Shown in pieces: positions 35,470 to 43,763 of a stretch of 64,000 nt of DNA. The DNA lies in assembly GCA_017536625.1 (NCBI GenBank), contig JAFXGY010000050.1, forward strand, positions 1 through 64,000, read 5' to 3'. Position 1 is the first letter of the stretch. Each line of letters starts with the position of its first letter. The notes under the pieces were generated by a model, which saw only the letters and a list, made by a program, of their open reading frames with translations, did no database searches and was not told the DNA's origin. A program made the position numbers and the translations under genes. Source of the stretch: Oscillospiraceae bacterium. GTDB taxonomy: Bacteria; Bacillota; Clostridia; Oscillospirales; Ruminococcaceae.

Positions 35470-36017
35470 AGGGGAAAATCCGCTTCGCGAAACCGGAAGA
35501 CGCAAAAGCAATTCTCGGAATTTATGCTCCTTATATAAAAAACACAGCCATTACCTTCGAATACGAAGTTCCTTCCGAAGAGGAATTTTCCGCAAGGATG
35601 GCGGAAATCCAGAAAAAATATCCGTGGATAGTTTATGAGGAAGAAGGGAAGATTCTCGGCTATGCCTACGGCGGCCCGGAATATACAAGGGCGGCATATC
35701 AATGGACTGTCGAAACTTCGGTCTATGTTGCGGCGGAAGCTTCCGGCAAAGGGATAGGGACTGCCCTTTATGAAAAAATCCTTGATATCCTTAAAAAGCA
35801 AAATTTCTGCGTATGTTATGTGCTTATAAATGACGATAACGAAGCTTCCGTGAAGCTGCACGAAAAATACGGCTTCAAACAAAACGGATTCAGAAAAAAC
35901 TGCGGATATAAATTCGAAAAATGGCACAGCGTTGTTTTTATGGAAAAGCAGCTGAACGAATTTTCCGTTCCGCCAAAGGCGATTATCCCGATAAACGAAC
36001 TTAATTATGAATTTTAA
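35466..36017 (+). CDS. GNAT N-acetyltransferase (phosphinothricin/methionine-sulfoximine type)
   Basis: 183 residues. IRFAKPEDAKAILGIYAPYI, TAITFEYEVPSEEEF, VETSVYVAAEASGKGIGTALYEKIL (acetyl-CoA loop G-K-G-I-G-T) and LHEKYGFKQNGF match the PAT/MddA group, which acetylates glufosinate-like amines or Met sulfoximine. Native substrate unknown. It overlaps the ATPase stop by four bases. A short extra tail follows the usual domain end. Confidence 0.87.
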   Translation: MKGKIRFAKPEDAKAILGIYAPYIKNTAITFEYEVPSEEEFSARMAEIQKKYPWIVYEEEGKILGYAYGGPEYTRAAYQWTVETSVYVAAEASGKGIGTALYEKILDILKKQNFCVCYVLINDDNEASVKLHEKYGFKQNGFRKNCGYKFEKWHSVVFMEKQLNEFSVPPKAIIPINELNYEF

Positions 36018-36023
36018 AAAATC

Positions 36024-36052
36024 CGGCGGGCGGAAAACCCGCCGTTTTTTTG
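36024..36052 (+). terminator. Intrinsic terminator after the GNAT gene
   Basis: CGGCGGG/CCCGCCG stem and seven T. Confidence 0.9.
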
Positions 36053-36136
36053 TTATCTTAATAAAATATTAATAATTTCCCCACTTTATTCTTAATGATT
36101 TTACTGGTATTATATAGTTGTTGGAGGAGGGATATG

Positions 36137-36829
36137 ATGTATAATCTTTTGATTTGCGATGATGACAGGGATATCCGAAATGCCCTGAAGATATATCTTT
36201 CCGGCGAAGGCTACCGGATTTTTGAAGCGGAAAACGGCGAAGAAGCCATTAGGATAATCGAGGAAAACGAAATCCACCTTATCCTTATGGATATTATGAT
36301 GCCGAAGATGGATGGGGTTTCCGCCACGGCAAAACTTCGGGAAAATTATAACGTGCCGGTGATTTTTCTTTCCGCGAAAAGCGAGGATACGGATAAAATC
36401 CTCGGTCTTACCGCAGGTGCGGATGATTACATAACAAAACCGTTTAATCCGCTGGAAGTTATGGCAAGGGTAAAAGCCCAGCTTCGGCGCTATGCATATC
36501 TTGGCGGAATGGAAAAGAAGGAAGAAAATTTTTCCGCCGGCGGAATCGAAATTGACGATAACGGAAAAACCGTTACCCTTAACGGCGAACCCATAGCCCT
36601 TACCCCGACGGAATATGATATTTTAAAACTTTTTGTGGCGAATCCGGGGAAGGTTTTTTCTTCTAAGGAAATTTATTCCGCAGTATGGAGCAGCGACCCT
36701 TTGGGTGCGGAAGGCACCATTGCGGTGCATATCCGCCATCTTCGCGAAAAACTTGAGATTGACCCCGCAAACCCCCGGTATCTCAAGGTAGTATGGGGAA
36801 AGGGATATAAACTGGAGGACAAAAAATGA
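36137..36829 (+). CDS. OmpR/PhoB-family response regulator
   Basis: 230 residues. Receiver domain with the acidic pair (CDDDRD), phospho-acceptor Asp in LILMDIMMPKMDG (about residue 52), Thr/Ser in VIFLSAKS, Lys in ITKPFNP. A winged-helix domain follows (LTPTEYDILKLFVANPGKVFS, VHIRHLREKLE, YLKVVWGKGYKLE). AGGAGG at 36125-36130 favours ATG 36137 over 36134. It overlaps the kinase start (ATGA). The target genes are unknown. Confidence 0.93.
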   Translation: MYNLLICDDDRDIRNALKIYLSGEGYRIFEAENGEEAIRIIEENEIHLILMDIMMPKMDGVSATAKLRENYNVPVIFLSAKSEDTDKILGLTAGADDYITKPFNPLEVMARVKAQLRRYAYLGGMEKKEENFSAGGIEIDDNGKTVTLNGEPIALTPTEYDILKLFVANPGKVFSSKEIYSAVWSSDPLGAEGTIAVHIRHLREKLEIDPANPRYLKVVWGKGYKLEDKK

Positions 36830-38739
36830 AAAAACTTTTCCAAAGTCTGTTTCTGAAAATGCTGGCATTTGTTCTTGTGTGCATTCTCACCCCCGTTCTC
36901 ATCGGCTGCTGCTGGTTTGCTTCCATCGCTTATGATGAAGGAATGTACTTCGGCGAAGAACCGGAATTTGAACACACAAGTTCCGCTAAAAGGTTTGTTG
37001 ACGTAAACCTTGCGGAAGTTCGGGAATATATTTATTGGAACGATATTTCCGGGCTTATAAAAGCTGAATATCGCTTTAACCACAAAAACTTTGCCTATAT
37101 CATATATGACGAGGAAGAAAATATTGTTGTAAATACCATTCCGGAAAACGAAATGAAGAATATCCACAGCCCGGACGATAAAGGTTCGGAAGGATATATC
37201 CTTGTTACGGAAGGTTACCCAGCCGATGAGGTCAATGAGGACGGCCACACTTTGAAAAATTATTCAATGGAAGGCTATCTTATAATGCCCATGGATCCGA
37301 ATTATGACGGATACGCAGAATTTGCGGAATTCGAATTTATTTCCGAAAATCTTGATTATTTTATCAGGATGGGCATTTTCTGCTTTGCTTCCTGCGCTGT
37401 TCTGGTGCTCTATCTTATCGCCGCTTCCGGAATCAACAGCGAAGGAGAAACCGAACTTCGGGGGCTCAACGCAGTCGATTACGATATTCTTCTTTTCCTT
37501 GCGGGAATAGGAATTTATGCCCTTGTGGAACTTGCCGCAGGTCTTCGCTGGGCTTATGACGATATATATAAATATATCGCCTTCGGTCTTTGCTTTGCGG
37601 GGCTTACCGCCATAACCCTTATTGTAATCATGAGTACCGCCGCCCATTTCAAAGCAAAAAAATGGTGGCAGCACACAATGATCTGGCAGTGCTTCCATGC
37701 GGTAAGAACTTTTCTTCGCTGGTTTATGGCGAATATCGGCATAACCTGGAAGCTTGCTCTTGCAGTGGGTGCATACAGCTTTGTTATTTATATCCTCGGA
37801 ATTCTTACTACGGAATATAATTTTGGACCTTTTGCGCTTTTGCTCGCGCTTTTCGTTCTTGCAGCGGCTATCTGCATTGCAATCTGGTTCGGTTCCCAGC
37901 TTAGGAAGATAAAACGCGGTGGCGAAGCCATTGCAAACGGCGATTTTGATTACAGAATAAACGCAAAGGAACTTTGGCCGGTGCTTCGTGGGCATGCTTA
38001 TGACCTCAACTGCGCCGCTCTTGGAATGTCCAAAGCCGTTGACGACAGGCTTAAAAGCGAAAGATTCAAAACCGAACTTATCACGAACGTGAGCCACGAC
38101 CTTAAAACTCCGCTCACTTCCATAGTTTCCTATGTGGATCTTCTCAAAAAAGAGGATATCCAAAGCGAAACCGCCCTTGAATATATCGAAGTTATCGACC
38201 GCCAGAGCGCAAAGCTTAAAAAGCTGACGGAAGACCTGGTGGAAGCTTCGAAAGCAACCAGCGGCGCCGTCGCGGTGAATAAGGAAGTGCTCGGCATCGG
38301 CGAACTTATAATGCAGTCCGTGGGGGAATTTTCCGAAAAGCTTGAAAACGCCGAAATAACCCCGGTCATGAATCTTCCGGAGGAGGATATCACCGTTTTC
38401 GCCGACGGAAGGCTTCTCTGGCGTGTTTTCGATAACCTTATACAGAATATCATCAAATATGCCCAGCCGGGCACAAGGGCCTATTTCGACCTTTCAGAGG
38501 AAGCGGGAAATGCGGTGCTTACCATAAGGAATATCTCCCGGGAACCGCTTAATATGTCCGCGGAAAGCCTTATGGAAAGATTCGTCCGTGGGGATGCTTC
38601 CAGAGGAAGCGAAGGCAACGGGCTTGGTCTTTCCATAGCAAAATCCCTTACGGAACTTTGCGGAGGAACCTTTGACCTTATGCTCGACGGCGACCTTTAT
38701 AAAGTGATTCTTACGCTCCCCGTTTATGTTCAGCAATAA
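36826..38739 (+). CDS. Membrane sensor histidine kinase
   Basis: 637 residues. An N-terminal helix (about 9-30), an outer sensor part (about 35-175), then about six membrane helices (about 178-365), a HAMP-like joint, the His box NVSHDLKTPLTSIVSYVDLL (His near 424) and the ATPase with DNLIQNIIKYA and GNGLGLSIAKSL. Cognate partner of the overlapping response regulator. The extra multi-helix block between sensor and kinase resembles VanS-like Clostridial kinases. Signal unknown. Confidence 0.92.
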   Translation: MKKLFQSLFLKMLAFVLVCILTPVLIGCCWFASIAYDEGMYFGEEPEFEHTSSAKRFVDVNLAEVREYIYWNDISGLIKAEYRFNHKNFAYIIYDEEENIVVNTIPENEMKNIHSPDDKGSEGYILVTEGYPADEVNEDGHTLKNYSMEGYLIMPMDPNYDGYAEFAEFEFISENLDYFIRMGIFCFASCAVLVLYLIAASGINSEGETELRGLNAVDYDILLFLAGIGIYALVELAAGLRWAYDDIYKYIAFGLCFAGLTAITLIVIMSTAAHFKAKKWWQHTMIWQCFHAVRTFLRWFMANIGITWKLALAVGAYSFVIYILGILTTEYNFGPFALLLALFVLAAAICIAIWFGSQLRKIKRGGEAIANGDFDYRINAKELWPVLRGHAYDLNCAALGMSKAVDDRLKSERFKTELITNVSHDLKTPLTSIVSYVDLLKKEDIQSETALEYIEVIDRQSAKLKKLTEDLVEASKATSGAVAVNKEVLGIGELIMQSVGEFSEKLENAEITPVMNLPEEDITVFADGRLLWRVFDNLIQNIIKYAQPGTRAYFDLSEEAGNAVLTIRNISREPLNMSAESLMERFVRGDASRGSEGNGLGLSIAKSLTELCGGTFDLMLDGDLYKVILTLPVYVQQ

Positions 38740-38785
38740 AAAAAGAAGCCGTTTTCCGTTTTTCGGAAAGCGGCTTTTTTCTATT
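38740..38785 (+). terminator. Bidirectional terminator between the kinase and the TIGR03915-type gene
   Basis: AGCCGTTTTCCG/CGGAAAGCGGCT stem (38747-38775) flanked by an A-run and a T-run, shared by the convergent genes. Confidence 0.88.
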
Positions 38786-39623
38786 TTTCCAGAAGAGATT
38801 TTATCTCGCTTCTCAGGGAATCTGCAATCTGCGCCGAAGTTCCGAAAGTGAGCTTCGGAACATATCCCGGTTCAAGCTCTTCCTGCACTTCCGGAAGATA
38901 TTGCCAGAACCGTTTTGGCATATGGGTTCTTCTGCAAACCGGGTTATATCTGTCGCCGATGGCTATGTGGCGGTAATAGCTCTTCCAAAGGTCGCTGTAA
39001 AAGCTGTCATCGCCGCAATCCGGAAGTTCAAGATTTTCCACCGGGACTATTGCGGTTTTCTGCGGGGTGTGGATAAGGGCGGCGCCGTGTTCTGCGTCAA
39101 AAATCAAAAAATGCTCGTTTTTTATTCTTGCGCAGAAAAAATGCCTTATAAGCGGAAGCACGAAATGCTTTGGGTGGATTACGGCGACCAATGCGCCTTT
39201 TGAATCGGAAAACCTTGTGAACTGGCGGAAGCGCTCCGCTTCATAATTGACAGCGGTGCACATTTTAAAAACCCGGTTCACTTCCTCGTCGCCGATTTTT
39301 CCGCCGGTGCTTCTGCCTTCTTTAAAGGCCTTCCATATAAAGCGCAAAATGGCGTTTTCTTTGCCTTCGCCGTCAAAAAGAAAGGCCTTTTCAACCATGT
39401 TGAGCACGCCTTCGCCAAGCTTTCCGGCAATTCCTTTCTGCACCCGTTTTGCGTGCTCAAAATTTGTTTCAACATAATGAATTTTGAGCAGGGAAGGCTC
39501 CATATCATCAAAAACAACAAAATCCGCCGGAAGAATTTTCATGGCAAAGGAATCGAAAACCCCGGAAAGAAAGCCGTCGAAGCTTCCGTCATAGGCAAAA
39601 ATCAAAATTCCCCGGTCAGACAT
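38781..39623 (-). CDS. TIGR03915/DUF4130-type DNA-metabolism protein
   Basis: 280 residues. LIFAYDGSFDGFLSGVFDSF at the N-terminus and KSYYRHIAIGDRYNPVCRRTHMPKRFWQYLPE at the C-terminus match the TIGR03915 family, a proposed DNA modification or repair protein found next to the radical-SAM partner encoded upstream. It starts 22 nt inside the end of that gene, with GAGGATG in front, so the two are translated together. Biochemical activity is unproven. Confidence 0.87.
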   Translation of the reverse strand: MSDRGILIFAYDGSFDGFLSGVFDSFAMKILPADFVVFDDMEPSLLKIHYVETNFEHAKRVQKGIAGKLGEGVLNMVEKAFLFDGEGKENAILRFIWKAFKEGRSTGGKIGDEEVNRVFKMCTAVNYEAERFRQFTRFSDSKGALVAVIHPKHFVLPLIRHFFCARIKNEHFLIFDAEHGAALIHTPQKTAIVPVENLELPDCGDDSFYSDLWKSYYRHIAIGDRYNPVCRRTHMPKRFWQYLPEVQEELEPGYVPKLTFGTSAQIADSLRSEIKSLLEK

Positions 39624-40906
39624 CCGATCACATCCTCTCCCGTGAGCACCGGTTCAAAAAGCGAAAGCTGTTCCATGCCATAATCGGTAAAACCACCCAT
39701 TCTGTTCGGCGCAAGAAGCGAATAAATCATCATTTCCGGTGTTTCCGGAATTTTCTGCAGGGTCTTTCCGCCGCAGGTTATAAAGAATTTTGCCCTTTTG
39801 AGCACGATGCCGAGCCGCTTGAGCATGTCAAAATCAAGCTTCTGATTTCTGCGGGCGCGAACAATTCGCTTTGCGCCGGTAACGCCGATTCCCGGAACGC
39901 GCAGAAGCATTTCATAATCGGCCGTGTTCACCTCCACCGGAAAATCATCAAGATGGCTTACCGCCCAGGAACATTTCGGGTCAACTTCCGGATGAAGCAT
40001 GGGCTTTTTTGGGTCGATGATTTCGCTGGCCTCGAAGCCGTAAAAACGCAAAAGCCAGTCGGCCTGATAAAGCCGGTGTTCGCGAAGAAGGGGAGGCCTT
40101 GTATCCAGCGAAGGCAAAAGCGCATCTTCCTGAAGGGGAACATATGCGGAATAATAGACTCTTTTAAGCCCGTATTTTTTATAAAGGCTTTCGGTAAGAT
40201 GAAGAATATGATAATCCGTTTCCGGAGAAGCACCCACTATCATCTGGGTGCTTTGCCCTGCGGGAACGAACTTTGGCGTATGGCGAAATTTTGTAATATC
40301 CTCACGGTTTTCAAGAATTCCGTTTTTGATAAGTCCCATGGGTTCAAGAATATTGTGCTTTGTTTTATCCGGCGCAAGGCTGAGAAGGGATTTTTCCGAA
40401 GGAAGTTCGATATTAACGCTGACTCTGTCCGCCAGAAGCCCAAGCCTTTGGGTAAGAACAGGGTCCGCCCCGGGAATTGCCTTTGCGTGGATATAACCCG
40501 CAAAGCCATATTCCTCACGAAGAATGCGCAGTGCTTCAATCATGCGCTCCATGGTCCAATCCGGCGTTCCAACCACCGCGGAAGAAAGAAAAAGCCCTTC
40601 AATATAGTTCCTGCGATAAAATTCTATGGTAAGCTCTGCAAGCTCCCTTGGGGTAAAAGTTGCCCTGGGGAAATCGTTGCTTCTGCGGCTGATGCAGTAT
40701 TTGCAGTCATAAACGCAGGCGTTCGACATCAGCACCTTAAGAAGGCTTACGCAGCGTCCATCGGCGGTGAAGGAATGACAGCAGCCGGAAGGCAGCGCAG
40801 CGCCGATTTGACCTTCGCTGCTGCTTCTGCCGCTTCCGCTGGAAGAACATGAAGCATCATATTTTGCCGCTTCGGAAAGTATGGCAAGCTTTTCATAAAT
40901 ATCCAT
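39602..40906 (-). CDS. Radical-SAM DNA modification/repair protein (TIGR03916 type)
   Basis: 434 residues. The iron-sulfur motif is CVYDCKYC (Cys-x3-Cys-x2-Cys, near residues 64-71), then LSSAVVGTPDWTMERM and AGYIHAKAIPGAD. The C-terminal part has a helix-hairpin-helix DNA-binding motif (LLRVPGIGVTGAKRIVRARR). The family is thought to act on DNA with the TIGR03915 partner. ATG 40906 follows AAAGGAGCG. The upstream region holds an ATTAT-like AT-rich stretch with possible SOS-type GAACAAATGTTC (about 40934-40945) on the promoter side. Confidence 0.9.
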   Translation of the reverse strand: MDIYEKLAILSEAAKYDASCSSSGSGRSSSEGQIGAALPSGCCHSFTADGRCVSLLKVLMSNACVYDCKYCISRRSNDFPRATFTPRELAELTIEFYRRNYIEGLFLSSAVVGTPDWTMERMIEALRILREEYGFAGYIHAKAIPGADPVLTQRLGLLADRVSVNIELPSEKSLLSLAPDKTKHNILEPMGLIKNGILENREDITKFRHTPKFVPAGQSTQMIVGASPETDYHILHLTESLYKKYGLKRVYYSAYVPLQEDALLPSLDTRPPLLREHRLYQADWLLRFYGFEASEIIDPKKPMLHPEVDPKCSWAVSHLDDFPVEVNTADYEMLLRVPGIGVTGAKRIVRARRNQKLDFDMLKRLGIVLKRAKFFITCGGKTLQKIPETPEMMIYSLLAPNRMGGFTDYGMEQLSLFEPVLTGEDVIGCLTGEF

Positions 40907-40933
40907 CGTCCGCGCTCCTTTTTTTGAGAAAAT

Positions 40934-40945
40934 CGAACAAATGTT
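40934..40945. promoter_or_regulatory. Candidate LexA/DinR-type operator upstream of the radical-SAM pair
   Basis: GAACAAATGTTC is a perfect 12-bp palindrome containing the GAAC-N4-GTTC core of the Gram-positive SOS box (CGAACN4GTTCG). It reads TCGAACAAATGTTCTT in context, 28 nt upstream of the start, which fits SOS control of a DNA-repair gene. Confidence 0.7.
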
Positions 40946-41010
40946 CTTTTAGAACTATATTTTACTGCCTTTTTCGGATTATGTCAAGGATAAAAACGCA
41001 CCAATAAAAG

Positions 41011-41046
41011 GAAAAAACCGGCGTTCAAAACGCCGGTTTTTTTGAT
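41011..41046 (-). terminator. Intrinsic terminator of the Nudix gene
   Basis: AAACCGGCGTT/AACGCCGGTTT stem with A- and T-runs on both sides. Confidence 0.9.
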
Positions 41047-41052
41047 ATATCT

Positions 41053-41511
41053 TTATTTAAGGCTGTATTTCCATTCTCCGTTTTCCTTATAATAAAAAAA
41101 TTCGCTCAGCTCATCTTCAAGGAAGACTTTTATCATATCCTTCATATCCATCGAAAGGCGGCTTTCCATGGAAAGCATTTCTTCAAGCGAAAGCCAAAAG
41201 ACTTTTCCCTCTTTTGAAGATTTAAGTTCCCCGCTGAATTTTTCGGTTTTATAAAAAAGCACAAGATACCGCGAACCGTCCTCGTTTACCCAATCCTTTG
41301 TTCCGCAAAGCACAGGGTTTTCTATCATAAGTCCGGTTTCTTCAAAAATCTCGCGAATCACCGCATCGGAAAGGGATTCGTTCTTTTCAACATGGCCGCC
41401 GGGAAAGGTAATTCCGCCCCATTCTTCGTGAATTTTATCCTGAACAAGAACAAGTCCGCCGTTTTTTACCATGCACATATTCACTATTTCAGTTCTTTGG
41501 GTACGGTCCAT
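41053..41511 (-). CDS. Nudix hydrolase (MutT/8-oxo-dGTP-type)
   Basis: 152 residues. The Nudix box GGHVEKNESLSDAVIREIFEETGL (written GX5EX7REUXEEXGU) starts near residue 37. IVNMCMVKNGGLVLVQDK before it resembles Clostridial and streptococcal 8-oxo-dGTP diphosphatases. It cleaves oxidised or other nucleoside diphosphates linked to a moiety X; true substrate uncertain. Start follows AGGGGTGAAC. Confidence 0.88.
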   Translation of the reverse strand: MDRTQRTEIVNMCMVKNGGLVLVQDKIHEEWGGITFPGGHVEKNESLSDAVIREIFEETGLMIENPVLCGTKDWVNEDGSRYLVLFYKTEKFSGELKSSKEGKVFWLSLEEMLSMESRLSMDMKDMIKVFLEDELSEFFYYKENGEWKYSLK

Positions 41512-41574
41512 TGCTGTTCACCCCTTTTTTATTATAGTATAATTACTGTGAAAGTTCAATCTTATAATATGGTT

Positions 41575-41594
41575 CGGGGGTTCGAGTCCCCCTT
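41575..41594 (+). other. Orphan T-arm-like sequence (possible tRNA remnant)
   Basis: GGGGG (41576-41580), TTCGAGT loop and CCCCC (41588-41592) make a perfect T-psi-C arm, but no D arm, anticodon arm or matching acceptor stem is found around it. It lies on the opposite strand to the intact tRNA-Arg about 50 nt away. Confidence 0.45.
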
Positions 41595-41603
41595 TGAAAC
41601 AAT

Positions 41604-41640
41604 AAAAAAACAGGAACAGCAAAAGCTGTTCCTGTTTTTA
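41604..41640 (-). terminator. Intrinsic terminator of tRNA-Arg
   Basis: AAAAACAGGAACAGC/GCTGTTCCTGTTTTT stem with an AAAA loop, one base after the encoded CCA end on the minus strand. Confidence 0.9.
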
Positions 41641-41717
41641 TGGTGCGCTGCAAGGGACTCGAACCCCTGGCCTACTGATTCGTAGTCAGTCACTCTATCC
41701 AACTGAGCTAGCAACGC
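41641..41717 (-). tRNA. tRNA-Arg (anticodon ACG)
   Basis: On the minus strand: acceptor GCGUUGC/GCAGCGC (with one G-U), D arm GCUC..GAGU, anticodon loop CUACGAA giving ACG, T arm with UUCGAGU, discriminator A and encoded CCA. Total 77 nt. A34 is expected to be edited to inosine and read CGU, CGC and CGA. Confidence 0.97.
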
Positions 41718-41802
41718 AGAGTGCGGTTTTTCGCCGCATTTGATATATTACCATATAAAATGGCCATTGTCAAGGGATATTTTTGAAAAAGTTGAAATTT
41801 TA

Positions 41803-43074
41803 TCAGAAGAGGTTTCGGCGGAATTTGTTCCAGCGGCGTTTTGCAAAAATGACGGAAACGGCGGCAAGAACGGAAAGGATCAGCCACACCGTCATAACAA
41901 TTCCCCAACCGGTGGTATCGACCAAAGCACCGGTTACCCAGCTCATAACCGCGGTGCTGAGGCAAGAAACGGCATTAAGCGTTCCGGTGATCATCGAAAC
42001 CTTGCCTACATTGTGGAAATACATCGGGATTGTGCCCACTATGAACATATTCTGCCCAAGGGAGCAGGCATAGGTTACCGCAAGGGCAACGATGGAAATA
42101 ACGATGGAGAATTGGCCGAAAAGTGCAAGCATTGCAAGGGCCGCGGAAGAAATTACAAAAAGAATGAAAAGGGAAGAAAGTTCGTCCCTTGTTTTCATCA
42201 TGATTTTGTTTGCCATAAGCGGGCCGAAAAGTCCGAAAACCGGAAGAAGCGTTCCCGCAAGAATGGAAACCACCGCGCTCATTTCAAACATATCGGAAAT
42301 GAAGGTCGGAACCCAGGTTGACATACAGTCCTTAAGAATTCCCTGCACTCCGGAAGCAACAGCAAGAGTCATAAGTCCGGAAACGAGCAGGAGTTTTATG
42401 AAATTGGAAGGAATTTCGTCATGGGGAACCGCTTCGCCGCTGTCATCAACAAAAACGGGGCGTTCTTCCACAATTCCGTTTTTGTCGGTTTTATTTTCAA
42501 TGCGGGTGGTAACGATTATCCAGACAAGCGCCGCGCCGAAGGTAAAAACCGCGCCGCTTATGAAGGAAGCCTGCCAGCCTTTTGCGCTTATAAGCAAAGC
42601 GGAAAGAATATATGCAAAAAGCGTTCCGCCGGCCATGGTGGTGGCAAGGGCAGTGCAGGCTTTTTGCCTGCGTTCGCTGTGAACTCTGTCCGAAACGATT
42701 TTGCAGATCGGCGCCCAAAGAAGAGCCTGAGAAATGCCGTTTGCGCTCCAAAGGGCAACCATCAAAGCGAAGGGGGGCGCGAAGCTTATGGCAAGGTTGA
42801 TAAGGGAAGAACAGGTAAGACCGGTGAAAACAAGATAGCGGGGCGGAACTTTATCCCCAAGCCAGCCGCTCAGGAACTGACCAAGACCATAACAGATGAA
42901 AAAACCGGTGGTGACCGCGCCGGCTTCGGATTTGAGCAGAACGCCGGAATGGGTCATTTCCGCCATGGAGGCGGAAAAATTGAGCCTTCCTATGTATGAA
43001 AAGCTGTAAGCCATCCAGCATACGGCAACAAAAACGGCGGTCATTCTGCCGCTTGATATTTTTTTCTTTATCAT
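41803..43074 (-). CDS. MFS transporter, organophosphate:phosphate antiporter (OPA) type
   Basis: 423 residues with about 12 membrane helices. FVAVCWMAYSFSYIGRLNFSASM, GFFICYGLGQFLSGWLGDKVPPRYLVF and LWSANGISQALLWAPICKIVSDRV are like GlpT/UhpT-group permeases, which exchange sugar or glycerol phosphates for phosphate. The two canonical Arg positions were not verified. ATG 43074 follows AAAGGCGG; GTG 43098 has no ribosome site. Monocistronic. Confidence 0.85.
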   Translation of the reverse strand: MIKKKISSGRMTAVFVAVCWMAYSFSYIGRLNFSASMAEMTHSGVLLKSEAGAVTTGFFICYGLGQFLSGWLGDKVPPRYLVFTGLTCSSLINLAISFAPPFALMVALWSANGISQALLWAPICKIVSDRVHSERRQKACTALATTMAGGTLFAYILSALLISAKGWQASFISGAVFTFGAALVWIIVTTRIENKTDKNGIVEERPVFVDDSGEAVPHDEIPSNFIKLLLVSGLMTLAVASGVQGILKDCMSTWVPTFISDMFEMSAVVSILAGTLLPVFGLFGPLMANKIMMKTRDELSSLFILFVISSAALAMLALFGQFSIVISIVALAVTYACSLGQNMFIVGTIPMYFHNVGKVSMITGTLNAVSCLSTAVMSWVTGALVDTTGWGIVMTVWLILSVLAAVSVIFAKRRWNKFRRNLF

Positions 43075-43204
43075 TCGACAGCATCCGCCTTTCTGCACAA
43101 AATAAATCGATTTGGTTGAATTTATTATATCACTTTTTACATTGTATTACAATATCGCAGAGTTTACAAAAAGAGAATTATCCTTTTGTAAAAACAAAGA
43201 GAAA

Positions 43205-43242
43205 AAATAAAAAATCCCGCACCCAAAAAGAAGTGCGGGAAG
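43205..43242 (-). terminator. Intrinsic terminator of the 43247 gene
   Basis: TCCCGCAC/GTGCGGGA stem; T-rich run on the minus strand. Confidence 0.88.
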
Positions 43243-43246
43243 GGAG

Positions 43247-43657
43247 TTATTTATCAAGAATTTTTATTTCCCTGCTTTCGCAGTCAAAAAGAATTCTGAA
43301 CCAGCGGGCGATATATCGGTTCCAGCGGTCGGATTCTCCGTCGCAGTTAGGATAGCTGTCATCCCAGCCGTAAACCGGAAGCTGAAGGGTGATTTCATTT
43401 CCGTCGGAAGAAAGACGGATTTCGCCATATTGGGCGGTGTGACCATATTTTGACGGGTCTTTATCTACCGGGAAATCCACGAAGCCGAGAGAATTTTTGC
43501 TCTCATCAAAAAATTCGATATGCCCGAGGGAATCCATGGTAACATATATTTTTTCCTGTTCGAAACAAACCGAAGTGGGAAGGATGGCGTTATAATAAGG
43601 CGCTTTTATTTCGATATAATCTTTGTTTTCCGCGCTGTTATAGGTCTTTTCATCCAT
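43247..43657 (-). CDS. Hypothetical protein, 136 residues
   Basis: No signal peptide or membrane segment. Alternating strand-like segments (EKIYVTMDSLGHIEFFDE, GEIRLSSDGNEITLQLPVYGW, WFRILFDCESREIKILD) suggest a small beta-rich cytosolic protein. A Trp/Asp-rich loop GWDDSYPNCDGESDRWNRYI stands out. I recognise no family. AAGGAGG precedes ATG 43657, and it has its own terminator, so it is probably expressed alone. Confidence 0.75.
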   Translation of the reverse strand: MDEKTYNSAENKDYIEIKAPYYNAILPTSVCFEQEKIYVTMDSLGHIEFFDESKNSLGFVDFPVDKDPSKYGHTAQYGEIRLSSDGNEITLQLPVYGWDDSYPNCDGESDRWNRYIARWFRILFDCESREIKILDK

Positions 43658-43718
43658 GGTTTGTGCCTCCTTTTAAGTATCTCTGCTTTAAAAATACCAC
43701 AAATCGCCTTCAAAACAA

Positions 43719-43752
43719 CAAAAAAGCACCCGCCGGAAAAGGCAGGTGCATT
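43719..43752 (-). terminator. Intrinsic terminator of the glycolytic operon
   Basis: GCACC-CGCC / GGC-AGGTGC stem (43726-43749), T-run on the minus strand; ends pgk-tpiA-gpmI. Confidence 0.88.
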
Positions 43753-43763
43753 TTTTTATAAAA

